This document shows positions 17,963 through 27,228 of a stretch of DNA of 37,214 nucleotides, one piece after another. Location: contig CAIJLK010000133.1 in NCBI GenBank assembly GCA_903821465.1, positions 1 to 37,214 on the forward strand, written 5' to 3'. The stretch is from an uncultured Bacteroidota bacterium. GTDB lineage: Bacteria > Bacteroidota > Bacteroidia > Chitinophagales > Chitinophagaceae. The translations under genes and the position numbers were made by a program. The notes under the pieces were generated by a model. It saw nothing but the letters and a program-made list of their open reading frames with translations. It was not told the origin of the DNA and did no database searches. Each line of letters opens with the position of its first letter. The stretch's first letter is position 1.

Positions 17963-19972
17963 TTATGCGGGTTCAATCCATGCCCCACTGTCTTTCAACA
18001 ATTGAATGAGTTCATCAACCGCAATGGCACTATCGATATTCTTCTTCATAATTTCTTTACTCTTATACAAAGTAATTTTTCCTGCTCCACTTCCTACATA
18101 ACCAAAATCAGCATCTGCCATTTCTCCTGGTCCGTTTACAATACATCCCATAATGGCAATCTTCACGCCTTTCAAATGATTGGTTACACTCCTGATCTTG
18201 GCAGTAGTCTCTTGCAGATCAAATAGCGTTCTGCCACAACTCGGACAAGAAATATATTCTGTTTTAGAGATCCTTGTACGAGTAGCTTGTAAAATGCTGA
18301 AAGCCGTACTATTACAAAATTGTTCGGCACTTAAATTATTCAAATAGTTTCTTCCAGAAGCATTGTTGATTAATGTAGTATCGTATTTAGCTGAAGACAA
18401 TCCAACGCAAATACCATCTCCAAAGCCATCCAAGAATAAAGCACCTGTTTCTGTTGAGAAATGAATCAAGTGCTCATCAGCAGTATTCCAATTGCTTTCG
18501 GTAATTAATATAACTGGGTTCTTGATATTTCTGTTATTGAGTTCCAAAAACATTCTGCGCACTGCAGGCATGGCTTGTTTGTTGGTACTGCTCAAACAAA
18601 GCACCACATTTTTTCGATTGGCAATTTCATCGAGATAAGTGTAATCGTTGATCTCTGTTTGATCAGAATAACAATCAAGCAGAACAAAATTCAATTCAGG
18701 ATTCGGGTTCTCAGATTCTAAAAATCCTGCGGCATCAAAAATAGGAAAATACTTTTCTGCATTCTTTGCTTCTAGGGCAGCAACAGGATAAGCGATGACT
18801 TTTAATGTTCCCGGTAATTCAAAATTGAGAATTTGGTGACCAATAAAAATATAATCAGCAGCGGTATCTGCAATATTCCATTTGTCGGTATTGGCATTAT
18901 ATTGATACCCTACCGCAGCGAGGTCGTCAACTTTGATCGCTGTAATCTTAGTTAGATCTGCAACAACTACTGGCACTTGTTTAGCGCCAATATTATTTAC
19001 AGCAAAGCTTTCTCTTCTTGAATAATTGAATGGATTGTAAAGAGGTTTTTCAATGGCTGGAATACGATTATTTGCAGCTGCTTTGCCAATAGCTGCATAG
19101 CGTTTTACAATATCTCTACATACTGGAATTTCAAACTCAGGATCTTCAGTCAAACTCACACGCACTGTATCGCCAATTCCATCTTCTAGTAAAGTGCCAA
19201 TACCTGCAGCACTTTTAACGCGACCATCTTCTCCATCTCCCGCTTCGGTTACGCCCAAGTGAAGTGGATAAGACTCACCGAATTCTGCCACCATTTGTTG
19301 AATCAGTAATCGGTAGGCTTGCACCATTACCTGCGGGTTCGACGATTTCATGCTCAACACAATATTGTGATAACTCTCCCCCCTGGCAATTCTTAAAAAT
19401 TCCATAGCACTCTCCACCATACCCATGGGTGTATCGCCATATCTACTCATGATACGATCGCTCAAAGAACCATGATTGGTTCCAATACGCATGGCCGTTC
19501 CATACTCTTTGCAAATTTTTACTAATGGTGTAAACCTTTCTTGAATCCGATCGATCTCTTCTGCATATTCCAGATCGGTATAGTCAATTTGCTCAAACTT
19601 TTTCTTATCAACATAATTGCCCGGATTCACTCTAACTTTCTCAATGATCCTAGCTGCAATTTCTGCAGCATTGGGCGTAAAATGTATATCGGCAATAAGT
19701 GGCGTTGAATAGCCCCTCTTTCTTAACTCGTTTTTGATGTTCAGTAAATTCTCTGCTTCGAATTTACTTGGGGCAGTAATACGCACTAGTTCCGCACCTG
19801 CTTCAATACAACGAATAGTTTGCTCCACAGTAGCAAGGGTATTCATGGTATCAGTGGTGGTCATGGTTTGCAAACGAATGGGATTGAAATTACCCAAAGA
19901 AAGATCCCCAACTTTCACTTCTCTGGTTGCCAAACGGGCTATTTGCGTAAGCGAATTACAATACAATTGCAT
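17963..19972 (-). CDS. ispG: 4-hydroxy-3-methylbut-2-enyl-diphosphate synthase IspG, long three-domain form
   Basis: The 669-residue protein is the large IspG found in Bacteroidota, Chlamydia and plants. Residues ~15-300 form the TIM barrel (LGNFNPIRLQTMTTTDTMNT; VRVNPGNYVD; MRIGTNHGSLSDRI; VTEAGDGEDGRVKSAAGIG). Residues ~320-560 are the inserted domain that the short E. coli-type enzyme lacks. The C-terminal [4Fe-4S] domain has C576, C579 (SCPSCGRTLFD), C610 and E617 (GCIVNGPGE). It catalyses the reductive conversion of MEcPP to HMBPP in the non-mevalonate isoprenoid pathway. A perfect -7 box precedes it and nadB follows after 31 bases. Identification is confident. Confidence 0.96.
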   Translation of the reverse strand: MQLYCNSLTQIARLATREVKVGDLSLGNFNPIRLQTMTTTDTMNTLATVEQTIRCIEAGAELVRITAPSKFEAENLLNIKNELRKRGYSTPLIADIHFTPNAAEIAARIIEKVRVNPGNYVDKKKFEQIDYTDLEYAEEIDRIQERFTPLVKICKEYGTAMRIGTNHGSLSDRIMSRYGDTPMGMVESAMEFLRIARGESYHNIVLSMKSSNPQVMVQAYRLLIQQMVAEFGESYPLHLGVTEAGDGEDGRVKSAAGIGTLLEDGIGDTVRVSLTEDPEFEIPVCRDIVKRYAAIGKAAANNRIPAIEKPLYNPFNYSRRESFAVNNIGAKQVPVVVADLTKITAIKVDDLAAVGYQYNANTDKWNIADTAADYIFIGHQILNFELPGTLKVIAYPVAALEAKNAEKYFPIFDAAGFLESENPNPELNFVLLDCYSDQTEINDYTYLDEIANRKNVVLCLSSTNKQAMPAVRRMFLELNNRNIKNPVILITESNWNTADEHLIHFSTETGALFLDGFGDGICVGLSSAKYDTTLINNASGRNYLNNLSAEQFCNSTAFSILQATRTRISKTEYISCPSCGRTLFDLQETTAKIRSVTNHLKGVKIAIMGCIVNGPGEMADADFGYVGSGAGKITLYKSKEIMKKNIDSAIAVDELIQLLKDSGAWIEPA

Positions 19973-19989
19973 AATAGAAATATGTGTTA

Positions 19990-19997
19990 CAAATCTA
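19990..19997 (-). promoter_or_regulatory. Candidate -7 box of the ispG-nadB-acyltransferase operon
   Basis: The minus strand reads TAGATTTG, an exact TANNTTTG match, ending 17 bases from the ATG at 19972. No convincing -33 TTG is seen. Confidence 0.45.
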
Positions 19998-20019
19998 ACA
20001 GTAATTTACCCGAAAGGTT

Positions 20020-20850
20020 CTAACGTTTCCCTTCTAAAAAGCCCTGCTGCTTTAAGATAGATTTTAAAAGCTCTAAACGGAAGCTCGTAATATTTGCCGC
20101 TGGTTTGCCTTCTATATTCATCACAAAGAAAAAAGGATGCCTATTTTCTTCTACCCATCCCACGATCCAACAAAGGGTATTTCCATTTTCGAGTGTGCCA
20201 GTGCCTGTTTTATATGCGAGTTTATAGTTGGCATTCTCTTCTTGCACCATTACCTTCTTAACGATTTCCTGTGTCCGTTTTTGAAAAGGCAATTGATTGA
20301 AATAGAGCTTTTTCACCAATCCCATTTCTTCATCTGCAGTTATTTTTAAAGTATTGTCCAACCAAAAAACATCCACCTTCGAAACAATTTTTTTGGTCCC
20401 ATATTTCAAACTATCTAACCAAAACTGCATAGTATCTTTTCCAATTCTCCTAGCCACTTCCTGATAATAGGGTACTGCAGACCTTTTGAATGCTTCTTCC
20501 ATGGTCAGATCCTTATTCCAGGACTTAGTACTATCTCCCATTGGGAAGGGACGAACAACGCCATCCCATTTGATGATCATTTTTTCATTGACGATACGGC
20601 CGGTTTCGATACCAACCAAAGAATTCACAATTTTGAAAGTAGAAGCAGGCAAATAAGCCGAGTCTCTAAAACGGGCAATATTGTGTATGGTAAATTGACC
20701 ACTGCCATTATCGTACAATCCGAAAGTGCCTACCACTCCCTTTTCATCGAAAAAATGCTGCAAGTCCTTATCAACTTTTACATTATTAGGAGAACATGCC
20801 GAAAAAACAACCAGAATAGCCAGAAAAATGCCAGAAAAAATAGATCGCAT
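20020..20850 (-). CDS. OXA-like class D beta-lactamase lipoprotein
   Basis: The 276-residue protein has a lipoprotein signal with probable lipidated Cys19 (VVFSAC). All class D motifs are present: STFK at 70-73 (nucleophile S70, carboxylatable K73), SAV at 124-126, FWLD with W163, and KTG at 214-216. The usual YGN motif reads YGT (150-152). Spacing between motifs is close to OXA enzymes. Class D enzymes hydrolyse beta-lactams through the S70 acyl-enzyme; similar chromosomal proteins can also be penicillin-binding sensors, but the short soluble form with W163 favours an enzyme. It is convergent with nothing and sits 47 bases past the ispG start on the same strand, with its own -7 box. No mobile element adjoins it, so it looks like a resident chromosomal gene. 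Spectrum is unknown. Confidence 0.88.
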   Translation of the reverse strand: MRSIFSGIFLAILVVFSACSPNNVKVDKDLQHFFDEKGVVGTFGLYDNGSGQFTIHNIARFRDSAYLPASTFKIVNSLVGIETGRIVNEKMIIKWDGVVRPFPMGDSTKSWNKDLTMEEAFKRSAVPYYQEVARRIGKDTMQFWLDSLKYGTKKIVSKVDVFWLDNTLKITADEEMGLVKKLYFNQLPFQKRTQEIVKKVMVQEENANYKLAYKTGTGTLENGNTLCWIVGWVEENRHPFFFVMNIEGKPAANITSFRLELLKSILKQQGFLEGKR

Positions 20851-20868
20851 ATTTGAGATTTAAGGCAG

Positions 20869-20876
20869 CAAAGTTA
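20869..20876 (-). promoter_or_regulatory. Candidate -7 box of the class D beta-lactamase gene
   Basis: The minus strand reads TAACTTTG, matching TANNTTTG exactly, 18 bases upstream of the ATG at 20850. No clear -33 element. Confidence 0.45.
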
Positions 20877-20920
20877 GCCCATAATTTGTAGAAAACTGTT
20901 AACAGGCTATCCGGCACCAA

Positions 20921-23302
20921 CTATTTAGTCGCTGGTTCATCCAATAAGAAATTTTTATACTTATTATATAAAAATGAAATAATCAAGAGCAGTATTCCCA
21001 GAGATACAAATACAATCGTTTTTGCAATGGTATCAAGTCGCGCTATATCAATTAAGAATAGTTTGATCAGGGTAATTGAAAAAAGGGCAATAGCCATGAT
21101 CCGCAAATGTTTTTGCCGTTTTGCAATTCCTAAAATAATCAAGCCCAATGAATAAATTCCCCATAGAATACTCAAACTAAGATTACAAGATTCTCGGTTA
21201 CCAGTATACTCAAAATAGTAATGCTTTAATTGATAACTTATGATTGCAAAAAGGAACAGATGCAAGATCAGATCAAAGGTTACTCTAAGATTTAAAATAG
21301 TAGGTTGAATAAATGTTTCTTTGAAATATTGATGAATAGAAAATATCATTAAAATTCCTCCTGCGAAACAGCAGTATCTGATAAAGGAACTAAATCCACT
21401 ATTGAATAATGTCAAGGCTTTTGTTGGATGTAAATTTGAGTCCTGGATCTGATTTAGGGTTTGGCAACCAAATGTTATAAAAGAGAATAAGATAGCAACA
21501 CTGATTACAATATTCATCCATGCCAGAGAATAACTCCTGATTTTTTTTATATTCAAAAATGCCATCAGAACAAAGTAAATCATACTATAAAATAGTACCC
21601 AAATGGTTTTGAAATCATCATAAATATTCATTGACCTTTCTGTTTCAGGGTCAATTGCTGAAATATTATTTGGTTGATTCATATGCACAGATAGTTGATT
21701 CCAATAACTGGATATCTCTAATGCACCAACACAAAAAGTAACAATGATTAAAATAATGGGCAAGAAATATTTAAGCATTTCGCTAATGGATACTGGCTCA
21801 AATAAAGGCAGTTCCCTTTTATATTTCTGTTGCATATAATTCATGAACAAAAGAGCCGCAATATAGATGACTGTTGTTAGGAAATAAATATTGATAATGG
21901 GATCTATATGAACTGCGGCGAAAAAATTACCAGCAGAGCCATAGCCAATATTCCAGTCATGTAAAAGGCTTAAAAATGAAATTATGAGAATGGGGTAACT
22001 CATTGATTCATAAAAAGCTGTTTTCTGCGTTCTTCCAATCCAAAACAATACCGCACACTCACCGATCCAAAATAGGGTTACCCAATGAGCATGAAACTGA
22101 ACAGGGATCGATATTGTAACAAATGTCAGGAATAGGCCCATCAATAAATAATATAAATTTTGATCGGCTTCTTTCTCCTTTTTAACAATGGTAGCAATAT
22201 AGAAATGCACCAATGCCACGCAAATGGTAAATAGACCTAATAAAGATTTTGCTTCAACTTTTTGATCAATTAATTTATACGCGAAATAATAATAGATAAA
22301 AGTATTCACTAATAAAATAACAATATCCTCTCTTCTGAATTTTTCGTGTTTGAATAGCTTGTAGCTGATCAACATCGAATAAAATAATAGAAAATAAAAA
22401 GTAACAAAGCCAAAATATATCAAGAAATTAGATTGGTCGTGATAGGAATCTAATTGCCAACTGACATATATTAACCAAGTAACAAAAAAGGAAGCATTGC
22501 TTAATACTTTCCAGTATTTTTTAAAAGCTATTACGAGGATTCCAATATTGATGATAGCATTATATCCAAAGAGTATGAATGCATCACTCGATTCATTTCC
22601 AATTAAAAAAGGAACAGCATAAGCTCCCACCAATCCTATCAGCGCAATGATTTGAAGATTATACCAGATAGCTGTGTATACACCATATACAGTAAACAAC
22701 ACCATTAACAGAAAAGCTAAGGGCTGAGGCATCAGATGATAAAAGTCGTATGCGGCGAAGCTGATAAAATAAAATATGGCAATGGCTCCACTGGTAAGAA
22801 CAGCACTAAATGCTTTATATTTTTCTTTGAGTTTATACCCAAAGCCTAGTAGACCGGCGCCTAATAGGTAGCCTAGTATAATTCTGAAAGCGGGACTAAT
22901 TAAATCATGTTCAATAGAATAGTTAACGCCTATTGCAACACCAATAATCGTAATAGCAATCCCAATTTTATTGATCAGATTTTCACCAATGAATTTTTCT
23001 AGGTCGGATTTTTCCTTAGTCCCAAAAATATTTTCGACACCTGTTTTTGTAACTTGTTTTTGTTTGTAGGCATCAAATATCTCTACTATATTTTGAGGGA
23101 TCCCTTCTGGCTCTTCTAGTTTTATTGGTTCAGGTACAGGTATATTTGGCTCCGCAATTTTATCTTCCTTGATTTGAGCAGATTGAATCGCTTTTAATTG
23201 ATTTCGCAAAAAAATAACTTCATTCTCAAAAGATGCTTGCCTTTTTACCAACTCCTCAATTCTTTCAAGAAGTTGGGCTATTTGCGTTGATTGATCAGAC
23301 AT
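20921..23302 (-). CDS. DUF2339 family polytopic membrane protein
   Basis: The 793-residue protein starts with a predicted coiled coil (residues ~5-45, QIAQLLERIEELVKRQASFE) followed by a Pro/Glu-rich linker (IAEPNIPVPEPIKLEEPEG). From about residue 110 to the end it is almost continuous membrane helices with short loops (for example NKIGIAITIIGVAIGVNY, then FRIILGYLLGAGLLGFGY). This layout matches DUF2339 (YccS-unrelated) proteins, which occur widely in Bacteroidota with no known function. The protein ends with LLDEPATK. No strong promoter box is visible upstream. Kbl lies 94 bases upstream on the same strand. I cannot assign a role. Confidence 0.85.
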   Translation of the reverse strand: MSDQSTQIAQLLERIEELVKRQASFENEVIFLRNQLKAIQSAQIKEDKIAEPNIPVPEPIKLEEPEGIPQNIVEIFDAYKQKQVTKTGVENIFGTKEKSDLEKFIGENLINKIGIAITIIGVAIGVNYSIEHDLISPAFRIILGYLLGAGLLGFGYKLKEKYKAFSAVLTSGAIAIFYFISFAAYDFYHLMPQPLAFLLMVLFTVYGVYTAIWYNLQIIALIGLVGAYAVPFLIGNESSDAFILFGYNAIINIGILVIAFKKYWKVLSNASFFVTWLIYVSWQLDSYHDQSNFLIYFGFVTFYFLLFYSMLISYKLFKHEKFRREDIVILLVNTFIYYYFAYKLIDQKVEAKSLLGLFTICVALVHFYIATIVKKEKEADQNLYYLLMGLFLTFVTISIPVQFHAHWVTLFWIGECAVLFWIGRTQKTAFYESMSYPILIISFLSLLHDWNIGYGSAGNFFAAVHIDPIINIYFLTTVIYIAALLFMNYMQQKYKRELPLFEPVSISEMLKYFLPIILIIVTFCVGALEISSYWNQLSVHMNQPNNISAIDPETERSMNIYDDFKTIWVLFYSMIYFVLMAFLNIKKIRSYSLAWMNIVISVAILFSFITFGCQTLNQIQDSNLHPTKALTLFNSGFSSFIRYCCFAGGILMIFSIHQYFKETFIQPTILNLRVTFDLILHLFLFAIISYQLKHYYFEYTGNRESCNLSLSILWGIYSLGLIILGIAKRQKHLRIMAIALFSITLIKLFLIDIARLDTIAKTIVFVSLGILLLIISFLYNKYKNFLLDEPATK

Positions 23303-23396
23303 AGAGAAAAATTATAAAGCTTACTAATCAAATACCTCCATCTAAATTATAGAAATATTTAATAATATAAAACTCTATTTCCCTGAAAGATCCCTA

Positions 23397-24584
23397 TTAT
23401 TTAATTACACCTAATTCCTTTCCCACTTTAGTGAAAGCTGTAATGGCTTTATCTAAATGTTCCTTGGTATGTGCGGCACTCAATTGTACACGAATACGCG
23501 CCAAGCCTTTTGCCACTACCGGATAGAAAAATCCAATTACATATACGCCTTCTTCTAATAAAGCTGCCGCAAAGTTCTGAGCAATTGTTGCTTCATATAA
23601 CATGATCGGAACAATTGGATGATCCCCAGGCTTAATATCAAAACCAGCTTCGGTCATTTTTGCCCTGAAATACTTAGTATTGAATTCCAATTGATCGCGC
23701 AATTCAGTAGTTTCTGTAAGCATATCCAGCACAGCAATTGAAGCGCCTACAATACTTGGTGCTACTGTATTTGAGAACAAATAAGGCCGGCTTCTCTGAC
23801 GCAACATTTCAATCATTTCTTTTTTTCCAGAAGTGAATCCGCCACTGGCACCACCCAGTGCTTTTCCTAATGTACCGGTAATAATATCGATCCTTCCCAT
23901 CACACCACGGTATTCGTGCGTGCCTCTTCCTGTCTTACCAAGAAAGCCCGAAGAATGACATTCATCAACCATTACAATTGCATCATATTTATCAGCCAGA
24001 TCACAGATCTTATCTAACTGCGCAATAGTTCCATCCATACTGAACGATCCATCGGTAACAATAATTCTATTTCTTAAACTGGCTGTCTCTTTTAATTTTT
24101 CTTCCAAGTCCGCCATATTATTATGTTCGTAGCGGTAACGTTGTGCCTTACACAAACGAACTCCATCAATAATAGAGGCATGGTTTAAAGAGTCACTGAT
24201 GATGGCGTCCTGCTCATTGAACAAAGGCTCAAATACACCCCCGTTCGCATCAAAAGCTGCTGCATATAAAATGGTATCTTCTGTTCCCAAAAAATCTGCA
24301 ATTTTCTTTTCCAATTCTTTATGAATATCCTGAGTGCCACAGATAAAACGTACACTACTCATTCCGTATCCATGGGTATCGATCGCTTTATGTGCCGCTT
24401 CTATCACTTTAGGATGCGAGGAAAGTCCGAGGTAATTATTAGCACAAAAATTTAAAACAGTTCTACCGTTAACAGTAATTTCGGGTCCCTGCTCACTGGT
24501 AATGATGCGCTCACGCTTAAACAATCCTGCTGCATCAATTTCAGCAACTTCTTCCTGAATACGTTTTATAAAATTTTGGTTCAT
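23397..24584 (-). CDS. kbl: Glycine C-acetyltransferase (2-amino-3-ketobutyrate CoA ligase)
   Basis: The 395-residue protein is an alpha-oxoamine synthase of the expected length. Key features are LNFCANNYLGLSSHPKV, the GYGMSSVRFICGTQDIHKELE block, D207 and H210 in VDECHSSGFLG, and the PLP-lysine K241 in GTLGKALGGASGGF. The FICGTQ and SVRFICG wording is characteristic of Kbl rather than BioF or HemA. Kbl converts 2-amino-3-oxobutyrate plus CoA to glycine and acetyl-CoA after threonine dehydrogenase (Tdh). tdh is not in the window. A good promoter (TTG-N17-TAACTTTG) precedes it. In Bacteroidota related enzymes can also be serine palmitoyltransferases, but the sequence fits Kbl better. Confidence 0.93.
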   Translation of the reverse strand: MNQNFIKRIQEEVAEIDAAGLFKRERIITSEQGPEITVNGRTVLNFCANNYLGLSSHPKVIEAAHKAIDTHGYGMSSVRFICGTQDIHKELEKKIADFLGTEDTILYAAAFDANGGVFEPLFNEQDAIISDSLNHASIIDGVRLCKAQRYRYEHNNMADLEEKLKETASLRNRIIVTDGSFSMDGTIAQLDKICDLADKYDAIVMVDECHSSGFLGKTGRGTHEYRGVMGRIDIITGTLGKALGGASGGFTSGKKEMIEMLRQRSRPYLFSNTVAPSIVGASIAVLDMLTETTELRDQLEFNTKYFRAKMTEAGFDIKPGDHPIVPIMLYEATIAQNFAAALLEEGVYVIGFFYPVVAKGLARIRVQLSAAHTKEHLDKAITAFTKVGKELGVIK

Positions 24585-24603
24585 ACTGGTATCGTTTGGG
24601 CAT

Positions 24604-24631
24604 CAAAGTTAAGGGAGTAATGTACATGCAA
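24604..24631 (-). promoter_or_regulatory. Bacteroidota-type promoter of kbl
   Basis: On the minus strand: TTG (24629-24631), a 17-base spacer, then TAACTTTG (24604-24611). The ATG at 24584 is 20 bases further on. Confidence 0.6.
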
Positions 24632-24721
24632 CCAGTAAAATTGATGGACGAACGCTGTTAAAAAAAAAGTTAGAAACAGATTATTTTATATTGGCTTTAT
24701 ATTGCGCTTTAACTTCGTGTA

Positions 24722-25858
24722 ATGAAATGTTTTTGGCTAGGGATCTGTTGTTTGACTTTATTAAGTTCCTGTAGCAAATCTAACGGTTCAGACCCCGTTA
24801 CGCCTCCAGTAAGTCCAGCGCCAACAGCTTTAAATACCGACTTTATCCGTGGTGCTGATCTGTCATTTACACCTGAAATTTTATTAGCGGGAACAAGTTT
24901 TAAAGATAATAGTCAGACGAAGGACCTGGTACAGCTTTTTAAAGATAAGGGTATTAATACTGTTCGTTTACGCCTTTGGCATTCCCCGGTTGACGGACAT
25001 TCTAGCTTGCAGGAAGTATTGGATTTTGCCAAAACTTTGAATGCAAAAGGATTTAATATTTGGCTCGATATACACTATTCCGATACATGGGCCGACCCAG
25101 GCAATCAGACAAAGCCAAATGCTTGGAAGAATGCCAGTTTAACCACGCTCAAAGACAGCATCTATCAATACACAAGCAGCACGGTGCAAGCATTTAAGAA
25201 CGCCGGCATTACTTTAAAATTGGTTCAAATTGGCAACGAAACAAATAGTGGATTTCTTTGGGATCTAGGCAAAGTGGGTGGATCGTTTGATACTAATTGG
25301 AGTAATTATGCACTATTGGTGAAGGAAGCCATCCGTGCAGTGAAAGATGTGAGTAGCACCACTAAAACCATGCTTCATTATGCGGGCTTTGATACGGCTG
25401 ACTGGTTTTTTAGCAATGTTGCTGCGCAAAATATTAGCTATGATTATATTGGATTAAGTTACTATCCTGTTTGGCATGGCAAAAGTTTAGATGCATTACA
25501 AACCGCATTAACTAGTTTGGTAAACAAGTACCAAAAGCCGATTATTATTGCTGAAACTTCCTATCCATTTACACTTAGCTGGAACGATTATACCAATAAT
25601 GTGGTTGGAACAACATCTCAATTAATTCCGGCTTATGATGCTACCCCAGAGGGACAAAACGCATATCTCAAAGCACTATTTGAAGTAATGCGAAAAATAC
25701 CGGGACAGCAGGGTCTGGGCATCTGTTGGTGGGCACCTGAATGGGTTAGTTTTAAAGGACCAACGGCTACCAATGGTTCCAATGCAGAGAACCTTACTTT
25801 ATTTGATTTTAGCAATAATGCATTACCTGCATTGACCAGTCTGGGATCCTATCAATAA
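24722..25858 (+). CDS. GH53 endo-beta-1,4-galactanase lipoprotein
   Basis: The 378-residue protein has a lipoprotein signal with probable lipidated Cys17 (LTLLSSC), then a short Pro/Thr-rich linker. The mature domain matches glycoside hydrolase family 53: GADLSFTPEI (45-54), NTVRLRLWHSPVDG, LDIHYSDTWADPGNQTKP, QIGNE with acid/base E173, LSYYPVWHG, and AETSYPFT with nucleophile E278. GH53 enzymes cut beta-1,4-galactan side chains of pectin (arabinogalactan I). The lipid anchor suggests outer-membrane surface or periplasmic action. No SusC/SusD pair or other glycosidase adjoins it, so it is an orphan rather than part of a visible polysaccharide utilisation locus. A hairpin terminator follows directly. 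Confidence 0.92.
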   Translation: MKCFWLGICCLTLLSSCSKSNGSDPVTPPVSPAPTALNTDFIRGADLSFTPEILLAGTSFKDNSQTKDLVQLFKDKGINTVRLRLWHSPVDGHSSLQEVLDFAKTLNAKGFNIWLDIHYSDTWADPGNQTKPNAWKNASLTTLKDSIYQYTSSTVQAFKNAGITLKLVQIGNETNSGFLWDLGKVGGSFDTNWSNYALLVKEAIRAVKDVSSTTKTMLHYAGFDTADWFFSNVAAQNISYDYIGLSYYPVWHGKSLDALQTALTSLVNKYQKPIIIAETSYPFTLSWNDYTNNVVGTTSQLIPAYDATPEGQNAYLKALFEVMRKIPGQQGLGICWWAPEWVSFKGPTATNGSNAENLTLFDFSNNALPALTSLGSYQ

Positions 25859-25884
25859 AAAAGCCATTCCGAAGAATGGCTTTT
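25859..25884. terminator. Bidirectional hairpin between the galactanase and DUF4136 genes
   Basis: Stem AAGCCATTC / GAATGGCTT with CGAA loop, extended by A/T pairs. It is followed by TTTT on the plus strand and by a longer T-run on the minus strand (AATAAAAAAG read in reverse). It lies between two convergent stop codons. Confidence 0.75.
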
Positions 25885-25900
25885 AAAGAGTTTGAAAGAA

Positions 25901-26497
25901 TTATTTCTTGATAGGGAATTTATGAAACATATTGGGTAAAACTACCTGAACCGTTGATTTTAGATCCATCAACTGACTCTCTTCTTTTCTAGCTTGTGCG
26001 GTACTTCTCCATACAACTTCATTTGTTTTATGATCGATCATATCAATCACCATCGAACCGTCGCGAAATGCACTTAACTGCGCATTACCATTATATACTT
26101 CTGGACGATTATCGGAGCTGAAATAATAAATTTTTGGTTGATTGGGCATGTTCGCTGTTTCGATATACGGGCTATAGGTAATTTCCTGATCGCGACTTAC
26201 ACTGTAATCTTTTTTCATGATCAATGTATATCGAAACAAACAATCTGGATTGATGGTATCGTACACCATCCCTTTACTTGTTAAAATCCGAAAGGCTTCT
26301 TCAGTTAGTGCAGGCACTAATTTTTTGCGATCGATTATCTTAGAATGACTGGTGTCTTTTGTTGGCAGAAACGCATAAGTCTTATACTTTGAGAAGTCTA
26401 CTCCGTTCTTTTTTTCAGAACTATACATGCTTGGGCCACTGGAACAAGCAACAACTAGTATAACCAACAGGCTATAAATGGCTAAATTCTTTTTCAT
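25901..26497 (-). CDS. DUF4136 domain lipoprotein
   Basis: The 198-residue protein has a lipoprotein signal with probable lipidated Cys18 (LLVILVVAC). The mature part shows DUF4136 features: FSKYKTYAFLP near the start, LVPALTEEAFRILTSKGMVYD, a Tyr-rich middle with LSAFRDGSMVIDMIDHKTNEVVWRSTAQ, and a C-terminal PIKK. DUF4136 proteins are envelope lipoproteins of unknown function, common in Bacteroidota and Proteobacteria. It lies 44 bases downstream of the response regulator gene on the same strand and is followed by a strong terminator, so it is plausibly the last gene of the two-component operon. A near-match -7 sequence just upstream (TATTTTG) could also give it its own promoter. Confidence 0.85.
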   Translation of the reverse strand: MKKNLAIYSLLVILVVACSSGPSMYSSEKKNGVDFSKYKTYAFLPTKDTSHSKIIDRKKLVPALTEEAFRILTSKGMVYDTINPDCLFRYTLIMKKDYSVSRDQEITYSPYIETANMPNQPKIYYFSSDNRPEVYNGNAQLSAFRDGSMVIDMIDHKTNEVVWRSTAQARKEESQLMDLKSTVQVVLPNMFHKFPIKK

Positions 26498-26541
26498 GCC
26501 GCAAAATACAAATGAATAGGCAATTATTCGAAATACTGCTA

Positions 26542-27228
26542 TTATTCCCTCACAAAACGATAGCCCACTCCCTTGATGGTAAGGATTTCAAGATTGGGAT
26601 CTTCCTTTAAAAAACTTCTTATTTTGGTGATATACACGTCTAAATTGCGGCTATTGAAAAAACTATCATTACCCCAAATATGATTGAGTAGTTCCCGTCG
26701 ATCAATAATGGCATTGCTATTGAGATAGAGGTATTTTAATAATTCAGATTCACGATAAGAGAGTTTTTTATCAACCACTCCGAAACGTAGAACCTGTTTG
26801 TTGACTAAAAAAGAATAATTACCGATTTGAATGGTTTCGCCAATTGCTATGATGGGTTCCTCTTTTTTTACACGCAATGCGTTTTCGATTCGTACGATCA
26901 GTTCTTCCATACTAAATGGTTTTCTGATATAATCATTTCCTCCGATCTTAAACCCGTGTACCAGATCTTCTGTTTGTGTTTTGGCAGTTAAAAACAGTAT
27001 CGGAATATCGTCATTGATCTTTCGAATATCTTCTGCTATTTCAAAACCGCTTCTATGTGGTAGCATCACATCTAGGATACATATATCAGGCTGCTCATCT
27101 TCATAACTTCTTAGCACATCAGCACCATCTGTTTCCATTACCACATCGAACCCACGGCTTTCTAATGTTTCCTTTACAATTTTGCCAAGAAATATCTCGT
27201 CTTCAACATATAAAACTTTTATGCTCAT
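26542..27228 (-). CDS. OmpR/PhoB-family response regulator
   Basis: The 228-residue protein has a receiver domain (1-~120) with acidic pair E9/D10, phosphoacceptor D53 in CILDVMLP, T81 and K103 (RKPFSMEEL). A winged-helix OmpR-type DNA-binding domain (~130-228) follows, ending EILTIKGVGYRFVRE. It overlaps the kinase gene by 4 bases (27225-27228), so the pair is co-translated. The combination resembles RprX/RprY-type systems of Bacteroidota. Such regulators typically bind direct repeats 10-11 bp apart; matching TTAAC repeats lie upstream of the GLPGLI and outer-membrane barrel genes nearby. The regulon is inferred. Confidence 0.95.
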   Translation of the reverse strand: MSIKVLYVEDEIFLGKIVKETLESRGFDVVMETDGADVLRSYEDEQPDICILDVMLPHRSGFEIAEDIRKINDDIPILFLTAKTQTEDLVHGFKIGGNDYIRKPFSMEELIVRIENALRVKKEEPIIAIGETIQIGNYSFLVNKQVLRFGVVDKKLSYRESELLKYLYLNSNAIIDRRELLNHIWGNDSFFNSRNLDVYITKIRSFLKEDPNLEILTIKGVGYRFVRE

